A stretch of 64,000 nucleotides of DNA from Rhodanobacter ginsengisoli (lineage in GTDB: Bacteria; Pseudomonadota; Gammaproteobacteria; Xanthomonadales; Rhodanobacteraceae), in contig NZ_JBHSNF010000004.1 in assembly GCF_042657065.1 (NCBI RefSeq), positions 1 to 64,000 of the forward strand, read 5' to 3'. The notes below the pieces were generated by a model. That model had not been told where the DNA came from and made no database searches. It saw nothing but the letters and a program-made list of their open reading frames with translations. Positions 16,720 through 25,886 of this stretch are shown here, piece by piece; within the stretch, counting starts at the first letter, position 1, and every line of letters starts with the position of its first letter. Both the position numbers and the translations under genes were made by a program.

Positions 16720-18765
16720 ATGACCGACAACGTGAACGACGATCCGTTCCTGTGGCTGGAGGAGATCAGCGGCACCCGCTCGCTGGACTGGGTGAAGCAG
16801 CAAAACGCGGTGACGACGAAGCAGTTTGTCGACAACGCCGAATTCGCCCGCACCCGCGACAGCATCCTCGAAGTGCTCGATTCCGATGCACGCATCCCGT
16901 ATGTCCAGCGGATGGGCAACGAGCTGTACAACTTCTGGCGTGACAAGACCTACCCGCGCGGCATCTGGCGGCGCACCACGCTGGAGGAGTATCGCAAGGC
17001 CGAGCCGAAGTGGGAGGTGCTGCTGGACATCGACGCGCTGAACGAGGCCGAAGGCAAGCGCTGGGTGTTCAAGGAAGTCGAATGCCTGAAGCCGGACTAC
17101 GAACGCTGCCTGATTTCGCTCTCGCCGGACGGCGGTGACGCGACGGTGGTGCGCGAGTTCAGCATTCCGCACAAGGCTTTCGTGGAGGGCGGCTTCGAGT
17201 TGCCGGTGGCGAAAAGCGAGGTCCGCTGGATCGACCGGGACACGGTCTACGTCGGTACCGACTTCGGCCCCGGGTCGATGACCCGATCGAGCTATCCGCG
17301 CATCGTCAAGGAATGGAAGCGCGGCACACCGCTGAGCACCGCCAGGACCATCCACGAGGGCAAGCCGAGCGATCTCGCGGTCAGCGCCTGGCACGATCAC
17401 ACGCCCGGCCACGAGCGCGACTTCGTTTCCGTTGCCGGGGATTTCTTTCACAGTGAGCTGTACCAGCGCAGTGGCGACCAGCTGACCCGCGTGGACGTGC
17501 CCACCGACGCCCACGCCGAGGCTCACCGAGAGTGGCTGCTGGTACAGACGCGCTCGCCGTGGACGGTCGACGGCACCACCTACCCGTCCGGTGCGCTGCT
17601 GGCGACCCCGTTCGACGACTTCATGGCCGGAGGGCGGCGCATCGTCGTGCTGTTCCAGCCGGACGCGCACACTTCGCTGGATTCGTTCGCCTGGACCCGG
17701 CATCACCTGATCCTCAACCTGATGGATGACGTCAAGAGCCGGCTGGAGGTGCTTACACCACCGCAGATCGCCGCGGCCGACGGCGACTGGAAGCGCGAGA
17801 GCCTGCCCGGCGCCCCGGCCATGAGCACGATCCACGTGGTCGATACCGACCCCGACCACGACGACGAATACTGGCTCGACGTCGGCGGCTTTCTCGCTCC
17901 GTCATCGCTCGAGCGCGGAGTGCTCGGCAGCGCGCCGGCCGAAAGGATCAAGCAGGAACCGGCGTTCTTCGACGCCTCCGGCTTCACGGTCAGCCAGCAC
18001 TTCGTTCATTCGAAGGACGGCACCCGCGTGCCGTATTTCGAGATTGCGCCGAACGACCTCCGGCTGGATGGTTCCCACCGCACCCTGCTGTACGGCTACG
18101 GCGGTTTCGAGGTTTCGCTGCAACCGCACTACAGCGGCAGCATCGGTCGCGCCTGGCTGGAGCGCGGCGGCGTGTACGTCATCGCGAACATCCGTGGCGG
18201 CGGCGAATACGGCCCGGCATGGCACCAGGCCGCGTTGAAGGCCAACCGCCCGCGCGCCTACGAGGACTTCGCCGCGGTCGCCGAGGACCTGATCCGACGC
18301 GGCGTCACGTCGGCCAGGCATCTGGGTGCCGAAGGCGGCAGCAATGGCGGCCTGCTGGTGGGCAACATGCTGACCGACTATCCGCAGCTGTTCGGCGCGA
18401 TCGCCTGCGAGGTGCCCTTGCTCGACATGAAGCGCTACACCCATCTGTCCGCCGGTGCCTCGTGGATGGCCGAATATGGCGATCCGGACACCGCCGACTG
18501 GGACTTCATCCGCACGTTCTCGCCCTACCAGAACGTGAAGAATGACGGTCACTACCCACCGGTGCTGTTCTACACCGCTACCAGCGACGACCGCGTCGGC
18601 CCGGTGCAGGCGCGCAAGATGGCCGCGAAGATGCAATCGATGAGCCTGCCGGATGTGTGGTTCTACGAAAACCTCGAAGGCGGCCATGGCGCCGGTGCGG
18701 ACAACCGCCAGTCCGCGCACATGCACGCCATGGCGTACGATTTCCTGTGGAATCAGTTGAAGTAG
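16720..18765 (+). CDS. Prolyl oligopeptidase family serine peptidase (S9A)
   Basis: A 681-residue two-domain peptidase: a seven-bladed propeller (about 70-400) and an alpha/beta hydrolase domain. The catalytic serine is S541 in EGGSNGGLLVG, the aspartate is in TSDDRVGP (623/624) and the histidine is H656 in GGHGAGAD. ANIRGGGEYGPAWH is the oxyanion-site block. No signal peptide is seen in this start choice, so a cytoplasmic enzyme cutting short proline-containing peptides is likely. The ATG at 16720 has AAGG at -8. In-frame ATGs at 16675 and 16627 would add 15 or 31 residues without a clear ribosome site. Confidence 0.93.
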   Translation: MTDNVNDDPFLWLEEISGTRSLDWVKQQNAVTTKQFVDNAEFARTRDSILEVLDSDARIPYVQRMGNELYNFWRDKTYPRGIWRRTTLEEYRKAEPKWEVLLDIDALNEAEGKRWVFKEVECLKPDYERCLISLSPDGGDATVVREFSIPHKAFVEGGFELPVAKSEVRWIDRDTVYVGTDFGPGSMTRSSYPRIVKEWKRGTPLSTARTIHEGKPSDLAVSAWHDHTPGHERDFVSVAGDFFHSELYQRSGDQLTRVDVPTDAHAEAHREWLLVQTRSPWTVDGTTYPSGALLATPFDDFMAGGRRIVVLFQPDAHTSLDSFAWTRHHLILNLMDDVKSRLEVLTPPQIAAADGDWKRESLPGAPAMSTIHVVDTDPDHDDEYWLDVGGFLAPSSLERGVLGSAPAERIKQEPAFFDASGFTVSQHFVHSKDGTRVPYFEIAPNDLRLDGSHRTLLYGYGGFEVSLQPHYSGSIGRAWLERGGVYVIANIRGGGEYGPAWHQAALKANRPRAYEDFAAVAEDLIRRGVTSARHLGAEGGSNGGLLVGNMLTDYPQLFGAIACEVPLLDMKRYTHLSAGASWMAEYGDPDTADWDFIRTFSPYQNVKNDGHYPPVLFYTATSDDRVGPVQARKMAAKMQSMSLPDVWFYENLEGGHGAGADNRQSAHMHAMAYDFLWNQLK

Positions 18766-18882
18766 AGCCCTCGCTTCGCGCCAGCCGACTACCGCGAGCC
18801 GACGGTCGCCGGCGAGCGCTTGCCGCACGATCGCGAGACGATTCGTGCGGTAAGCTTTCCGCTTTATCGCCAGCCACACATC

Positions 18883-19737
18883 ATGCATCCACGTATCACG
18901 ATCAGTCCGGAACTGCGCGAATGGATACTCGCCACGACGCGCGCGGGTCATGGCGTGCCGGACGTGTTGCGGCTGATGAAGGAAAACGGCTACGACCCGA
19001 GGCAGAGCCGCAGCATCGTCGCCGAAGTGCTGAAGCTGCCGCTCGCCGCACTCCATGCCAGTACCGGCAAGGTGGCGCCGCAGGGCCTGCGCACGACACA
19101 CCCGCAGGCGCCCCAGGTCACCGTCGACGGGCACACCATCGAGATTCCGATCAGCGTGGAGGCACCCGCGCTGCGGGTACTCGAGGGCCTGCTTACCGCA
19201 CAGGAGTGCGCCGAGCTGATCCGGTTGGCCCAGCCGCGACTGCAGCGCGCACTCACCGTCGATACCGACGGCAGGAATCAGGTGGACGATCGACGCACCA
19301 GTGAGGGCATGTTCTTCGAGCTGAACGAACTGCCGCTGATCGGGCGGATCGAACACCGCCTGGCCAGCCTGCTCGGGATCCCGGCGAACCACGGCGAGGG
19401 CCTGCAGATCCTGCACTACCTGCCCGGCCAGGCATACGAGCCGCATTTCGACTGGTTCGATCCGCAGCAACCGGGCTTCGGCAAGATCACCGCGGTCGGT
19501 GGCCAGCGCATCGCCAGCGTGGTGATGTATCTGAATACGCCGGAACAAGGCGGCGGCACGGCGTTCCCGGAGATCGGCCTGACCGTGACCGCGCGGCGCG
19601 GCGCGGCCGTGTACTTCGCCTACGAAACCGGCGACCCGAGCTCGTTGCATGCCGGCCTGCCCGTACTCCGGGGCGAGAAATGGATCGCCACCAAATGGCT
19701 GCGCGAACGGCCGTACCGGCAACCGAAGCAGTCCTGA
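18883..19737 (+). CDS. 2OG-Fe(II) oxygenase, prolyl 4-hydroxylase type
   Basis: A 284-residue protein with a C-terminal P4Hc dioxygenase domain (about 105-280). Iron ligands are H188 and D190 in EPHFDWF and H256 in SLHAGLPV. K266 (GEKWIATKWLRE) binds 2-oxoglutarate. GGGTAFPEIGLTV and GAAVYFAYE are other family blocks. The N-terminal 100 residues form a helical segment of unknown role (ILATTRAGHGVPDVLRLMKE). Xanthomonadales P4H-like enzymes of this layout have few known substrates. EF-Tu is one hydroxylated target in Pseudomonas. The ATG at 18883 is chosen because residues further upstream look like leader sequence. Confidence 0.9.
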   Translation: MHPRITISPELREWILATTRAGHGVPDVLRLMKENGYDPRQSRSIVAEVLKLPLAALHASTGKVAPQGLRTTHPQAPQVTVDGHTIEIPISVEAPALRVLEGLLTAQECAELIRLAQPRLQRALTVDTDGRNQVDDRRTSEGMFFELNELPLIGRIEHRLASLLGIPANHGEGLQILHYLPGQAYEPHFDWFDPQQPGFGKITAVGGQRIASVVMYLNTPEQGGGTAFPEIGLTVTARRGAAVYFAYETGDPSSLHAGLPVLRGEKWIATKWLRERPYRQPKQS

Positions 19738-19840
19738 GCCGGGACGCGGCACGCGCTTTCGACGCACGGGGTTGCTGCGATGCAACAGCGTTTGGCGTAT
19801 CCTTGGCGGTCGACATTCCCCCTGTTACCAAGGACATCCC

Positions 19841-20377
19841 ATGGGCCTGCATCTTGTCTCCGCCGGCAGCGACGTGCCGCACGAAATCAACGTCGTCATC
19901 GAAATCCCGAAAGATGCCGAGCCGGTCAAGTACGAGGTCGAGAAGGAAAGCGGGGCGATCTTCGTCGACCGCATCCTGTCCACCCCGATGCGCTACCCGT
20001 GCAACTACGGCTATGTGCCGGGCACACTGGGTGGCGACGGCGATCCGCTGGACGCGCTGGTGATCCTGCCGCTGTCGCTGATTCCCGGCTCGGTGATCCG
20101 CTGTGTCCCGGTCGGCATGCTGAAGATGTCCGACGAGGCCGGCAGCGACGAGAAACTGCTGGTGCTGCCCGCACCGAAGATCTTCCCCGGCTATGCCCAC
20201 ATCACTGACCTGAAAGGCGTCTCGCCGCACTGGCTGGAGCGCATCGGTCACTTCTTCGAGCACTACAAGGATCTGGAGAAGGGCAAGTGGGTGAAGGTCG
20301 AGGGCTGGGTCGGCGCCGCCGAGGCCAAGGCCGAGATCAGCGCGGGCATCGCCCGTTACCAGGCAAGCAACGCCTGA
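19841..20377 (+). CDS. ppa: Soluble inorganic pyrophosphatase (family I)
   Basis: A 178-residue enzyme that hydrolyses PPi to two phosphates. The family I signature is complete: EIPKDAEPVKYEVEKESGAI, RYPCNYGYVPGTLGGDGDPL with the metal-binding aspartates, and the later GWVGAAEAKAEI region. An AAGGA ribosome site lies 5 nt before the ATG. A strong terminator follows. Having both this enzyme and the membrane pyrophosphatase HppA means the cell can either discard or conserve PPi energy. Confidence 0.97.
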   Translation: MGLHLVSAGSDVPHEINVVIEIPKDAEPVKYEVEKESGAIFVDRILSTPMRYPCNYGYVPGTLGGDGDPLDALVILPLSLIPGSVIRCVPVGMLKMSDEAGSDEKLLVLPAPKIFPGYAHITDLKGVSPHWLERIGHFFEHYKDLEKGKWVKVEGWVGAAEAKAEISAGIARYQASNA

Positions 20378-20390
20378 GCATGACCCGTGG

Positions 20391-20425
20391 ACGGCGCGTC
20401 GCCCGGGCGGGCGACGCGCCGTTTT
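20391..20425 (+). terminator. Rho-independent terminator of ppa
   Basis: A 14-bp perfect stem (ACGGCGCGTCGCCC with its complement) with a 4-nt loop is followed by a short T-run. It lies 14 bp after the ppa stop and just before the convergent DUF2333 gene. Confidence 0.85.
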
Positions 20426-20448
20426 CATGTCCGTCGTGCCGGTGAAAC

Positions 20449-21471
20449 TCAACCGCGCTTGAGCAATTCGCGCAGGTCGATCAACGCCGCGTTCGCACGC
20501 GAGACGTAGTTCGCCATCACCAGCGAATGATTGGCGAAGAAGCCGAACGGCGAGCCGTTCAGCACGATCGGGCTGTGCAACGGTCGCTGGGCTTCCTCCA
20601 GCTCGCGGATCACCTGCTGCAGGCTGACGTCGGCGTGCTTGCTGCGCAGGATCGGGCCGAAATCCTGCTGGATCGCCCTGAGCTGCTCCAGCAGGGTCCA
20701 GGTGTAGCCACGGGCCTCGTAGAAATTGTCATCGACCTTGGTCCACGGCGTCTTCACCATGCGCCCGCCTTCGGGTGCGCGCACCGAACCGGCTTTCGCC
20801 GGCTCGTCCGTTGCCGGCACCTCGCCGATGCGAATCTGCCCCACGCTGGCCGACAGCCGCTGCGACAGCGAGCCCAGCCGCGACGAGACGAGCTGCAGGT
20901 AATCGGCGAGATTGTCGGCGCGCGCGTAGAAGTGCGCGCTGCTGTCCTCGGCATCGCCGAGCCGGCCCAGATAGCCGTCCAGATGGCCGATGGCCTTGCG
21001 GTACTGGCTTTCCGAGCTGGGCAGCAGCCAGCGATCGTTCGGACTGTTGAGCAGCGGATCGGCCTCGGCCAGGTCCTTGTCCTCGGTGGACTGCGTCTGC
21101 GAGCGGCTGAAATCGTTGCGCAGTGCACGCACCAGATCGCGTGATGCGGTGAGCGAGCCGAATTCCCAGTTCGGCAGGTTGTCCATCAACACGCCCGGCG
21201 GCAGCTTGTCGTTGCTGAGGTAACCACCGCGTTTGTCGAGCAGGGTGCGCACGGAAGTAATCAGGGTCACCGTGGTGGTCGCACCGACGCTGATCGGGTG
21301 CTTCAGCTCCTGCATCTGCGCCTGGGTGACGACCAGCGGATCGAACTGCGCCGGCTCGGTGTCCCACCACCACATCAGGCCGGCCACGAACAGCACCACC
21401 AGCACGCACACGGCGGCAATGGATCGCCCAATGGCGCGATGCGACGGCTTCGACGGATCCTGGGTCTGCAT
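20449..21471 (-). CDS. DUF2333 family membrane-anchored protein
   Basis: A 340-residue conserved protein of unknown function. One membrane segment near residues 17-36 (AAVCVLVVLFVAGLMWWW) is followed by a periplasmic, mostly helical domain. The DUF2333 core is recognisable: GGYLSNDKLPPGVLMDNLPN, then SSESQYRKAIGHLDGYLGRL, then YARADNLADYLQLVSSRLGS with SQRLSASVG. The ATG at 21471 is chosen over 21489 because AGGAG lies 7 nt before it. It stands alone between ppa (convergent) and a LysR gene upstream on the same strand. Confidence 0.88.
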   Translation of the reverse strand: MQTQDPSKPSHRAIGRSIAAVCVLVVLFVAGLMWWWDTEPAQFDPLVVTQAQMQELKHPISVGATTTVTLITSVRTLLDKRGGYLSNDKLPPGVLMDNLPNWEFGSLTASRDLVRALRNDFSRSQTQSTEDKDLAEADPLLNSPNDRWLLPSSESQYRKAIGHLDGYLGRLGDAEDSSAHFYARADNLADYLQLVSSRLGSLSQRLSASVGQIRIGEVPATDEPAKAGSVRAPEGGRMVKTPWTKVDDNFYEARGYTWTLLEQLRAIQQDFGPILRSKHADVSLQQVIRELEEAQRPLHSPIVLNGSPFGFFANHSLVMANYVSRANAALIDLRELLKRG

Positions 21472-21552
21472 CGGGCGGCTCCTGCGCAATGGATAGGGAC
21501 GGCCCAGCTTACAACGCCGATGGCCGATCGACCGAGGCAGGCCACGCCCTGC

Positions 21553-22461
21553 TCACTGCTCCCACGGTGGATGCTCGCCCAGCCGCCCAGCCAGGAAATC
21601 GACGAACGCACGCACCCGCGGCGGCACCAGCCGGCGCTGCGGCATCACCGCATGGATGCCGGTGGTGGCCAGCGGATAGTCCGGCATCACCACGCGCAGT
21701 CGCCCCGCCCGCAGCTCCTCGTGGACGTGCCAGACCGAGTGCACCGCGATGCCCAGCCCGGCCACCGCCGCATCGCGAAGCAGCTCGCCCTGGTTGCTCT
21801 CGAAACGGCCCTCCACCCGCTGGGCGATTTCGCCACCGCTGCCGTCGCCGAAGCGCCACACGTCCTGGCGCCCCTGACTGCCGACCAGCAGCAGGCAGTC
21901 GTGCCCGGCCAGCTCGGCGGGAGCGTACGGTGTACCGCGACGGCGCAGGTAGTCCGGTGATGCGCACAGCACGCGCCGGTTGACCGCCAGCTGGCGCGAA
22001 ACCAGGCCGGAATCACCCAGCGCACCCACGCGGATGCCCAGGTCGAAACCGGAACCGACCAGGTCGAGCATCTGGTCATCGAGGTTCACGCTGAGCTTCA
22101 GCCGTGGATGCAGCGCGAGGAATTCCGGCAACAGCGGGGAGATGTACTGGCGCCCGAACGAGGCCGGCAACGTGACCCGCAAGGTCCCGGCCACCTCCGT
22201 CGCCGCCTGGCGCAGACCGCCGGTCAGCGCCTCGAGATCCTCCACCAGCACGCGGCCCTGTGCGGCCAGCGCAGCGCCCTCCGGCGTGGCGTGCAGTTGG
22301 CGGGTGGTCCGGTGCAGCAGGCGCACGCCCAGATCGCGCTCCAGCCGCTTCAGGCGCTGGCTGGCCACCGCCACCGACAAGTCGAGGCTGCGCGCCGCGG
22401 CGCTGATCGAGCCCAGGTCGAGCACGCGCAGGAACAGGCTGAGGTCGCCGACACGATCCAT
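21553..22461 (-). CDS. LysR-family transcriptional regulator
   Basis: A 302-residue regulator with an N-terminal winged helix-turn-helix (residues 5-62; GSISAAARSLDLSVAVASQR, then LKRLERDLGVRLLHRTTR) and a C-terminal effector domain. It resembles the AaeR/DsdC-like group that controls adjacent transport or detoxification genes. It is divergent from an MFS efflux gene across a 100-bp gap that contains a large inverted repeat. It therefore probably controls that gene and itself. The ATG at 22461 fits family N-termini. A TTG at 22470 would add three residues. The effector is unknown. Confidence 0.93.
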   Translation of the reverse strand: MDRVGDLSLFLRVLDLGSISAAARSLDLSVAVASQRLKRLERDLGVRLLHRTTRQLHATPEGAALAAQGRVLVEDLEALTGGLRQAATEVAGTLRVTLPASFGRQYISPLLPEFLALHPRLKLSVNLDDQMLDLVGSGFDLGIRVGALGDSGLVSRQLAVNRRVLCASPDYLRRRGTPYAPAELAGHDCLLLVGSQGRQDVWRFGDGSGGEIAQRVEGRFESNQGELLRDAAVAGLGIAVHSVWHVHEELRAGRLRVVMPDYPLATTGIHAVMPQRRLVPPRVRAFVDFLAGRLGEHPPWEQ

Positions 22462-22493
22462 GACTATCAACCATTTATTGATAATGATTAGTC
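22461..22493. promoter_or_regulatory. Inverted repeat, likely LysR operator
   Basis: TGACTATCA (22461-22469) and TGATTAGTCA (22484-22493) form an imperfect inverted repeat around an A/T-rich centre. It lies in the divergent gap between the LysR gene and the MFS gene and touches the LysR start codon. Position and symmetry suit autorepression plus control of the transporter. The arms are longer than the minimal T-N11-A LysR motif. Confidence 0.5.
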
Positions 22494-22561
22494 ATTCTGA
22501 TGCTTTTTCATCGAAAGGCAATTGCCTAGGCTGGCGCCTCTTTCCTCAGGAATCTGCCGCC

Positions 22562-23779
22562 ATGCGTTCCACTCCCAACCGGGCACGTACTCCGCTCGCG
22601 CTCTACGCGCTGACCGCCGGGGCGTTCGGCATCGGCACCACCGAATTCGTGATCATGGGCCTGCTGCTGCAGGTGTCCGCCGATCTCCACGTCAGCATCG
22701 CGGCGGCCGGGCTGCTGATTTCCGGCTACGCGCTGGGTGTGTTCGTCGGCGCGCCGCTGCTCACCGCGGCGACCAGCCGGCTGCCGCACAAGACCGCGCT
22801 GATCGCCTTGATGATCATCTTCACGATCGGCAACCTGGCCAGTGCGCTGGCGCCGAGTTATACGGTACTGATGATCGCGCGGGTGATCACCTCGCTGGCC
22901 CACGGCACTTTCTTCGGTGTCGGTGCAGTGGTCGCGACCGGGCTGGTGGCGGAGGACCGCAAGGCCTCGGCGATCTCGATCATGTTCACCGGCCTGACCG
23001 TGGCGACCCTGCTCGGCGTACCGGCCGGCGCATGGCTGGGGCTGCACTTCGGCTGGCGTGCGACGTTCTGGGCGGTCAGCGCGATCGGCGTGCTCGCTAC
23101 CGCGATCATCGCCCTGCTGGTGCCGGCCGACCGCGGTGACAGCGCCCCGATGAAGTTCGTCGAGGAACTGAAGGGCATCGCGCATCCCCAGGTGTTGCTC
23201 GGCCTGCTGATGACCGTGCTCGGCTTTGCCGGCGTGTTCGCGGTGTTCACCTATATCCAGCCGATCCTGACCCGGGTGACCGGCTTTGCCGACAGCGCGG
23301 TGTCACCGATCTTGCTCGTATTCGGCGGCGGCATGGTGATCGGCAACCTGCTCGGCGGTCGCCTCGCCGACCGCCGCCTGGTGGCCACGTTGCTTGGCTC
23401 CTTGGCCGCGCTGGCGCTCGTGCTCGGCGCGATGGCGTTCGCCCTGCACAGCAAGCCGGCGATGATCGCGTTCAGCGGCCTGCTTGGCATTGCCGCGTTC
23501 GCCACCGTGGCACCGCTGCAGTTGCGCGTGTTGCAGAAAGCCACCGCCGGCCAGGTGCTGGCATCGAGCTTCAACATCGCCGCGTTCAATCTCGGCAACG
23601 CGATCGGTGCGTGGCTGGGCGGCATGGTGATCAGCCACGGCCCGGGTCTCGGCGCCGTGACCTGGGTGGCCGCGCTGTTGCCGCTGCTCGGCCTGTCGGT
23701 GGCGCTGTGGAGCGTGCGGCTGGAAAACAGCAGGCCACGACCGCCGGCTCGCATCGCCTGCGTCGAAACCATTCTCTGA
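22562..23779 (+). CDS. MFS sugar/drug efflux transporter (AraJ/YdhP type)
   Basis: A 405-residue, 12-segment major facilitator protein. The N-terminal TAGAFGIGTTEFVIMGLL and the AHGTFFGVGAVVA segment are typical of the arabinose/drug efflux (AraJ, YdhP, SotB) subfamily. LTVATLLGVPAGAWLGLHFG carries the motif C (antiporter) signature, which indicates proton-coupled export. The likely inducer is read by the divergent LysR regulator. An aldo/keto reductase and a quinone-reductase-like gene follow closely on the same strand, so the three may form one response unit to a small reactive compound. The substrate is unknown. Confidence 0.92.
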   Translation: MRSTPNRARTPLALYALTAGAFGIGTTEFVIMGLLLQVSADLHVSIAAAGLLISGYALGVFVGAPLLTAATSRLPHKTALIALMIIFTIGNLASALAPSYTVLMIARVITSLAHGTFFGVGAVVATGLVAEDRKASAISIMFTGLTVATLLGVPAGAWLGLHFGWRATFWAVSAIGVLATAIIALLVPADRGDSAPMKFVEELKGIAHPQVLLGLLMTVLGFAGVFAVFTYIQPILTRVTGFADSAVSPILLVFGGGMVIGNLLGGRLADRRLVATLLGSLAALALVLGAMAFALHSKPAMIAFSGLLGIAAFATVAPLQLRVLQKATAGQVLASSFNIAAFNLGNAIGAWLGGMVISHGPGLGAVTWVAALLPLLGLSVALWSVRLENSRPRPPARIACVETIL

Positions 23780-23798
23780 CTCACGAAGGACTGCCTTC

Positions 23799-24860
23799 AT
23801 GGAATACCGCTATCTCGGCAACTCCGGTTTCAGGCTGCCCGTGCTCGGCTTCGGCGCCGGCACCTTCGGCGGCAAGGGCCCGCTGTTCAGCGCCTGGGGC
23901 CATACCGATGTCGAGGAGGCGAAACGGTTGATCGATATCTGCCTCGAGGCCGGCGCCAATCTGTTCGACAGCGCGGACGTCTACTCGGACGGCGCCTCGG
24001 AATCGATCCTGGGGGACGCACTGAAGGGCCGCCGCACGCAGGCGATCATCTCGACCAAGCTCAACCTGCGCGCAGGCGACGGTCCGAACGACGTCGGCGC
24101 CTCGCGTCATCATCTGGTCAAGGGCGTCGATCGCGCACTGAAACGCCTGGGCACCGACTACATCGACCTGCTGCAGCTGCACCACTTCGACGCGATGACG
24201 CCGGTGGAGCAAGTGATGTCGACACTGGACGACCTGGTTCGCGCGGGCAAGGTCCGCTATCTCGGCGCGTCCAACTTCTCAGGCTGGCAGCTGATGAAGT
24301 CGCAGGCCGCTGCCGACAAGCGTGGCTATTCGCGTTTCGTGGCAAACCAGACCTACTACTCACTGATCGGCCGCGACTACGAGTGGGAACTGATGCCGCT
24401 GGGCCTGGATCAGGGCATCGGTGCCCTCGTGTGGAGCCCGCTCGGCTGGGGTCGCCTCACCGGCAGGCTGCGCCGCGGTCAGCCCCTGCCGCAGGGCAGC
24501 CGTCTACACGACACCGCGGGCTTCGCGCCGCCGGTGGACGAGAAACGGCTGTATCGGGTGGTCGACGCGCTGGACGCAGTCGCTGCGGAAGCCGGCAAGA
24601 CCATTCCGCAAGTCGCGCTGAACTGGCTGCTGCAGCGGCCGACCGTCTCGAGCGTGCTGATCGGCGCACGCAACGAGCAACAGCTGCGCGACAATCTGGG
24701 TGCGCTCGGCTGGACGCTGGATCCGGCGCAGGTCGCGCGACTGGATGCAGCCAGCGCGGTGACCCCGCCTTATCCCTATTACCCCTACTGGAATGGCATG
24801 TTCGGCGAGCGCAATCCGCCACCGGTAACGTCCACTGCCCCCATGGAGTCGCAAGCATGA
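23799..24860 (+). CDS. Aldo/keto reductase
   Basis: A 353-residue NADPH-dependent reductase with the (beta/alpha)8 AKR fold. The catalytic tetrad is visible: D and Y in FDSADVYSDG, K in ISTKLNL and H in LLQLHHFD. GASNFSGWQLMKSQ and VLIGARNEQQLRDNL are the usual cofactor blocks. It starts 19 bp after the MFS gene and its stop overlaps the next gene's start (ATGA), so the three genes look like an operon. The C-terminal PPYPYYPYWNG extension is common in this AKR branch. Its substrate is probably an aldehyde or ketone. Confidence 0.93.
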   Translation: MEYRYLGNSGFRLPVLGFGAGTFGGKGPLFSAWGHTDVEEAKRLIDICLEAGANLFDSADVYSDGASESILGDALKGRRTQAIISTKLNLRAGDGPNDVGASRHHLVKGVDRALKRLGTDYIDLLQLHHFDAMTPVEQVMSTLDDLVRAGKVRYLGASNFSGWQLMKSQAAADKRGYSRFVANQTYYSLIGRDYEWELMPLGLDQGIGALVWSPLGWGRLTGRLRRGQPLPQGSRLHDTAGFAPPVDEKRLYRVVDALDAVAAEAGKTIPQVALNWLLQRPTVSSVLIGARNEQQLRDNLGALGWTLDPAQVARLDAASAVTPPYPYYPYWNGMFGERNPPPVTSTAPMESQA

Positions 24861-25873
24861 AAGCCGTAGCGCTCACCCGTTACCTGCCGATCGACGATCC
24901 GGCATCGCTGGTCGAAGTCGAACTGCCCCAGCCGATACCCGGCGCGAACGACCTGCTGGTGCGTGTCGAGGCGGTCTCGGTCAACCCGGTCGACACCAAG
25001 GTGCGTTCGCCCAGGCCGCTGGTGGAGGCGCAGCCGAAAGTGCTGGGCTACGACGCGGCCGGCACGGTCGAGGCGATCGGCACGGCAGTCGACGGCTTCC
25101 GGCCGGGCGACCGCGTCTACTACGCCGGCGACATCACCCGTCCCGGCAGCAACGCGCAGTTCCAGCTGGTCGACGCGCGACTGGTCGGCCATGCGCCGCG
25201 CTCGATCGATCCGGCCGACGCCGCCGCGCTGCCGCTGACGGTGCTCACCGCGTGGGAGCTGTTGTTCCAGCGCATGCCGTTCGACAGCGAACAGGGCGGC
25301 AAGGACAAGTCATTGCTGATCATCGGAGGCGCCGGCGGGGTCGGCTCGATCGCGATCCAGCTGGCGCGCCGCGCCGGCTTCACGGTGATCGCCACGGCCT
25401 CGCGTGGCGAGACCATCGAGTGGTGCCGTTCGCTGGGTGCGTCGCACGTGATCGATCATCGCCAGCCGCTGGAACCGCAACTGCAGGTGCTGGGCTTCGA
25501 GCATGTCGACGCCGTGCTCAACCTGGCCGACACCGATCGCTACTGGGACGTGATCGGAGAAATCCTGGCGCCGCAAGGCCATGTCGGCCTGATCGTGGAG
25601 CCGGTGGGTGCACTGAAGATCGGCGATCCGTACAAGGCCAAGGCCATAGGCATCCACTGGGAAATGATGTTCGCGCGACCGCGCTTCAAGACGGCCGACC
25701 AAGCCGAGCAGGGGCGCATCCTCGAGCGCGTGGCGGCGCTGATCGACGCGGGCGCATTGCGCAGCACCCGCTGCGAAACCCTGATGCCGATCAACGCGGC
25801 GAACCTGCGCGAGGCGCATCGCCGGCTGGAGTCGGGCCGCACGATCGGCAAGCTGGTACTGACCGGCTGGTGA
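24857..25873 (+). CDS. Zinc-independent alcohol dehydrogenase/quinone reductase-like MDR protein
   Basis: A 338-residue medium-chain dehydrogenase of the ZADH/quinone oxidoreductase type. The GroES-like N-terminal domain (NPVDTKVR; VLGYDAAGTVEAIG) lacks the zinc ligands of true alcohol dehydrogenases. The Rossmann motif is GGAGGVGSIAIQLAR. The pattern fits the zinc-binding alcohol dehydrogenase family protein annotation often given to this group, despite the absence of zinc. The start codon overlaps the stop of the aldo/keto reductase. Likely role is NADPH-dependent reduction of a reactive carbonyl or quinone. Confidence 0.92.
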   Translation: MKAVALTRYLPIDDPASLVEVELPQPIPGANDLLVRVEAVSVNPVDTKVRSPRPLVEAQPKVLGYDAAGTVEAIGTAVDGFRPGDRVYYAGDITRPGSNAQFQLVDARLVGHAPRSIDPADAAALPLTVLTAWELLFQRMPFDSEQGGKDKSLLIIGGAGGVGSIAIQLARRAGFTVIATASRGETIEWCRSLGASHVIDHRQPLEPQLQVLGFEHVDAVLNLADTDRYWDVIGEILAPQGHVGLIVEPVGALKIGDPYKAKAIGIHWEMMFARPRFKTADQAEQGRILERVAALIDAGALRSTRCETLMPINAANLREAHRRLESGRTIGKLVLTGW

Positions 25874-25886
25874 TCCTTCGCCGCGA

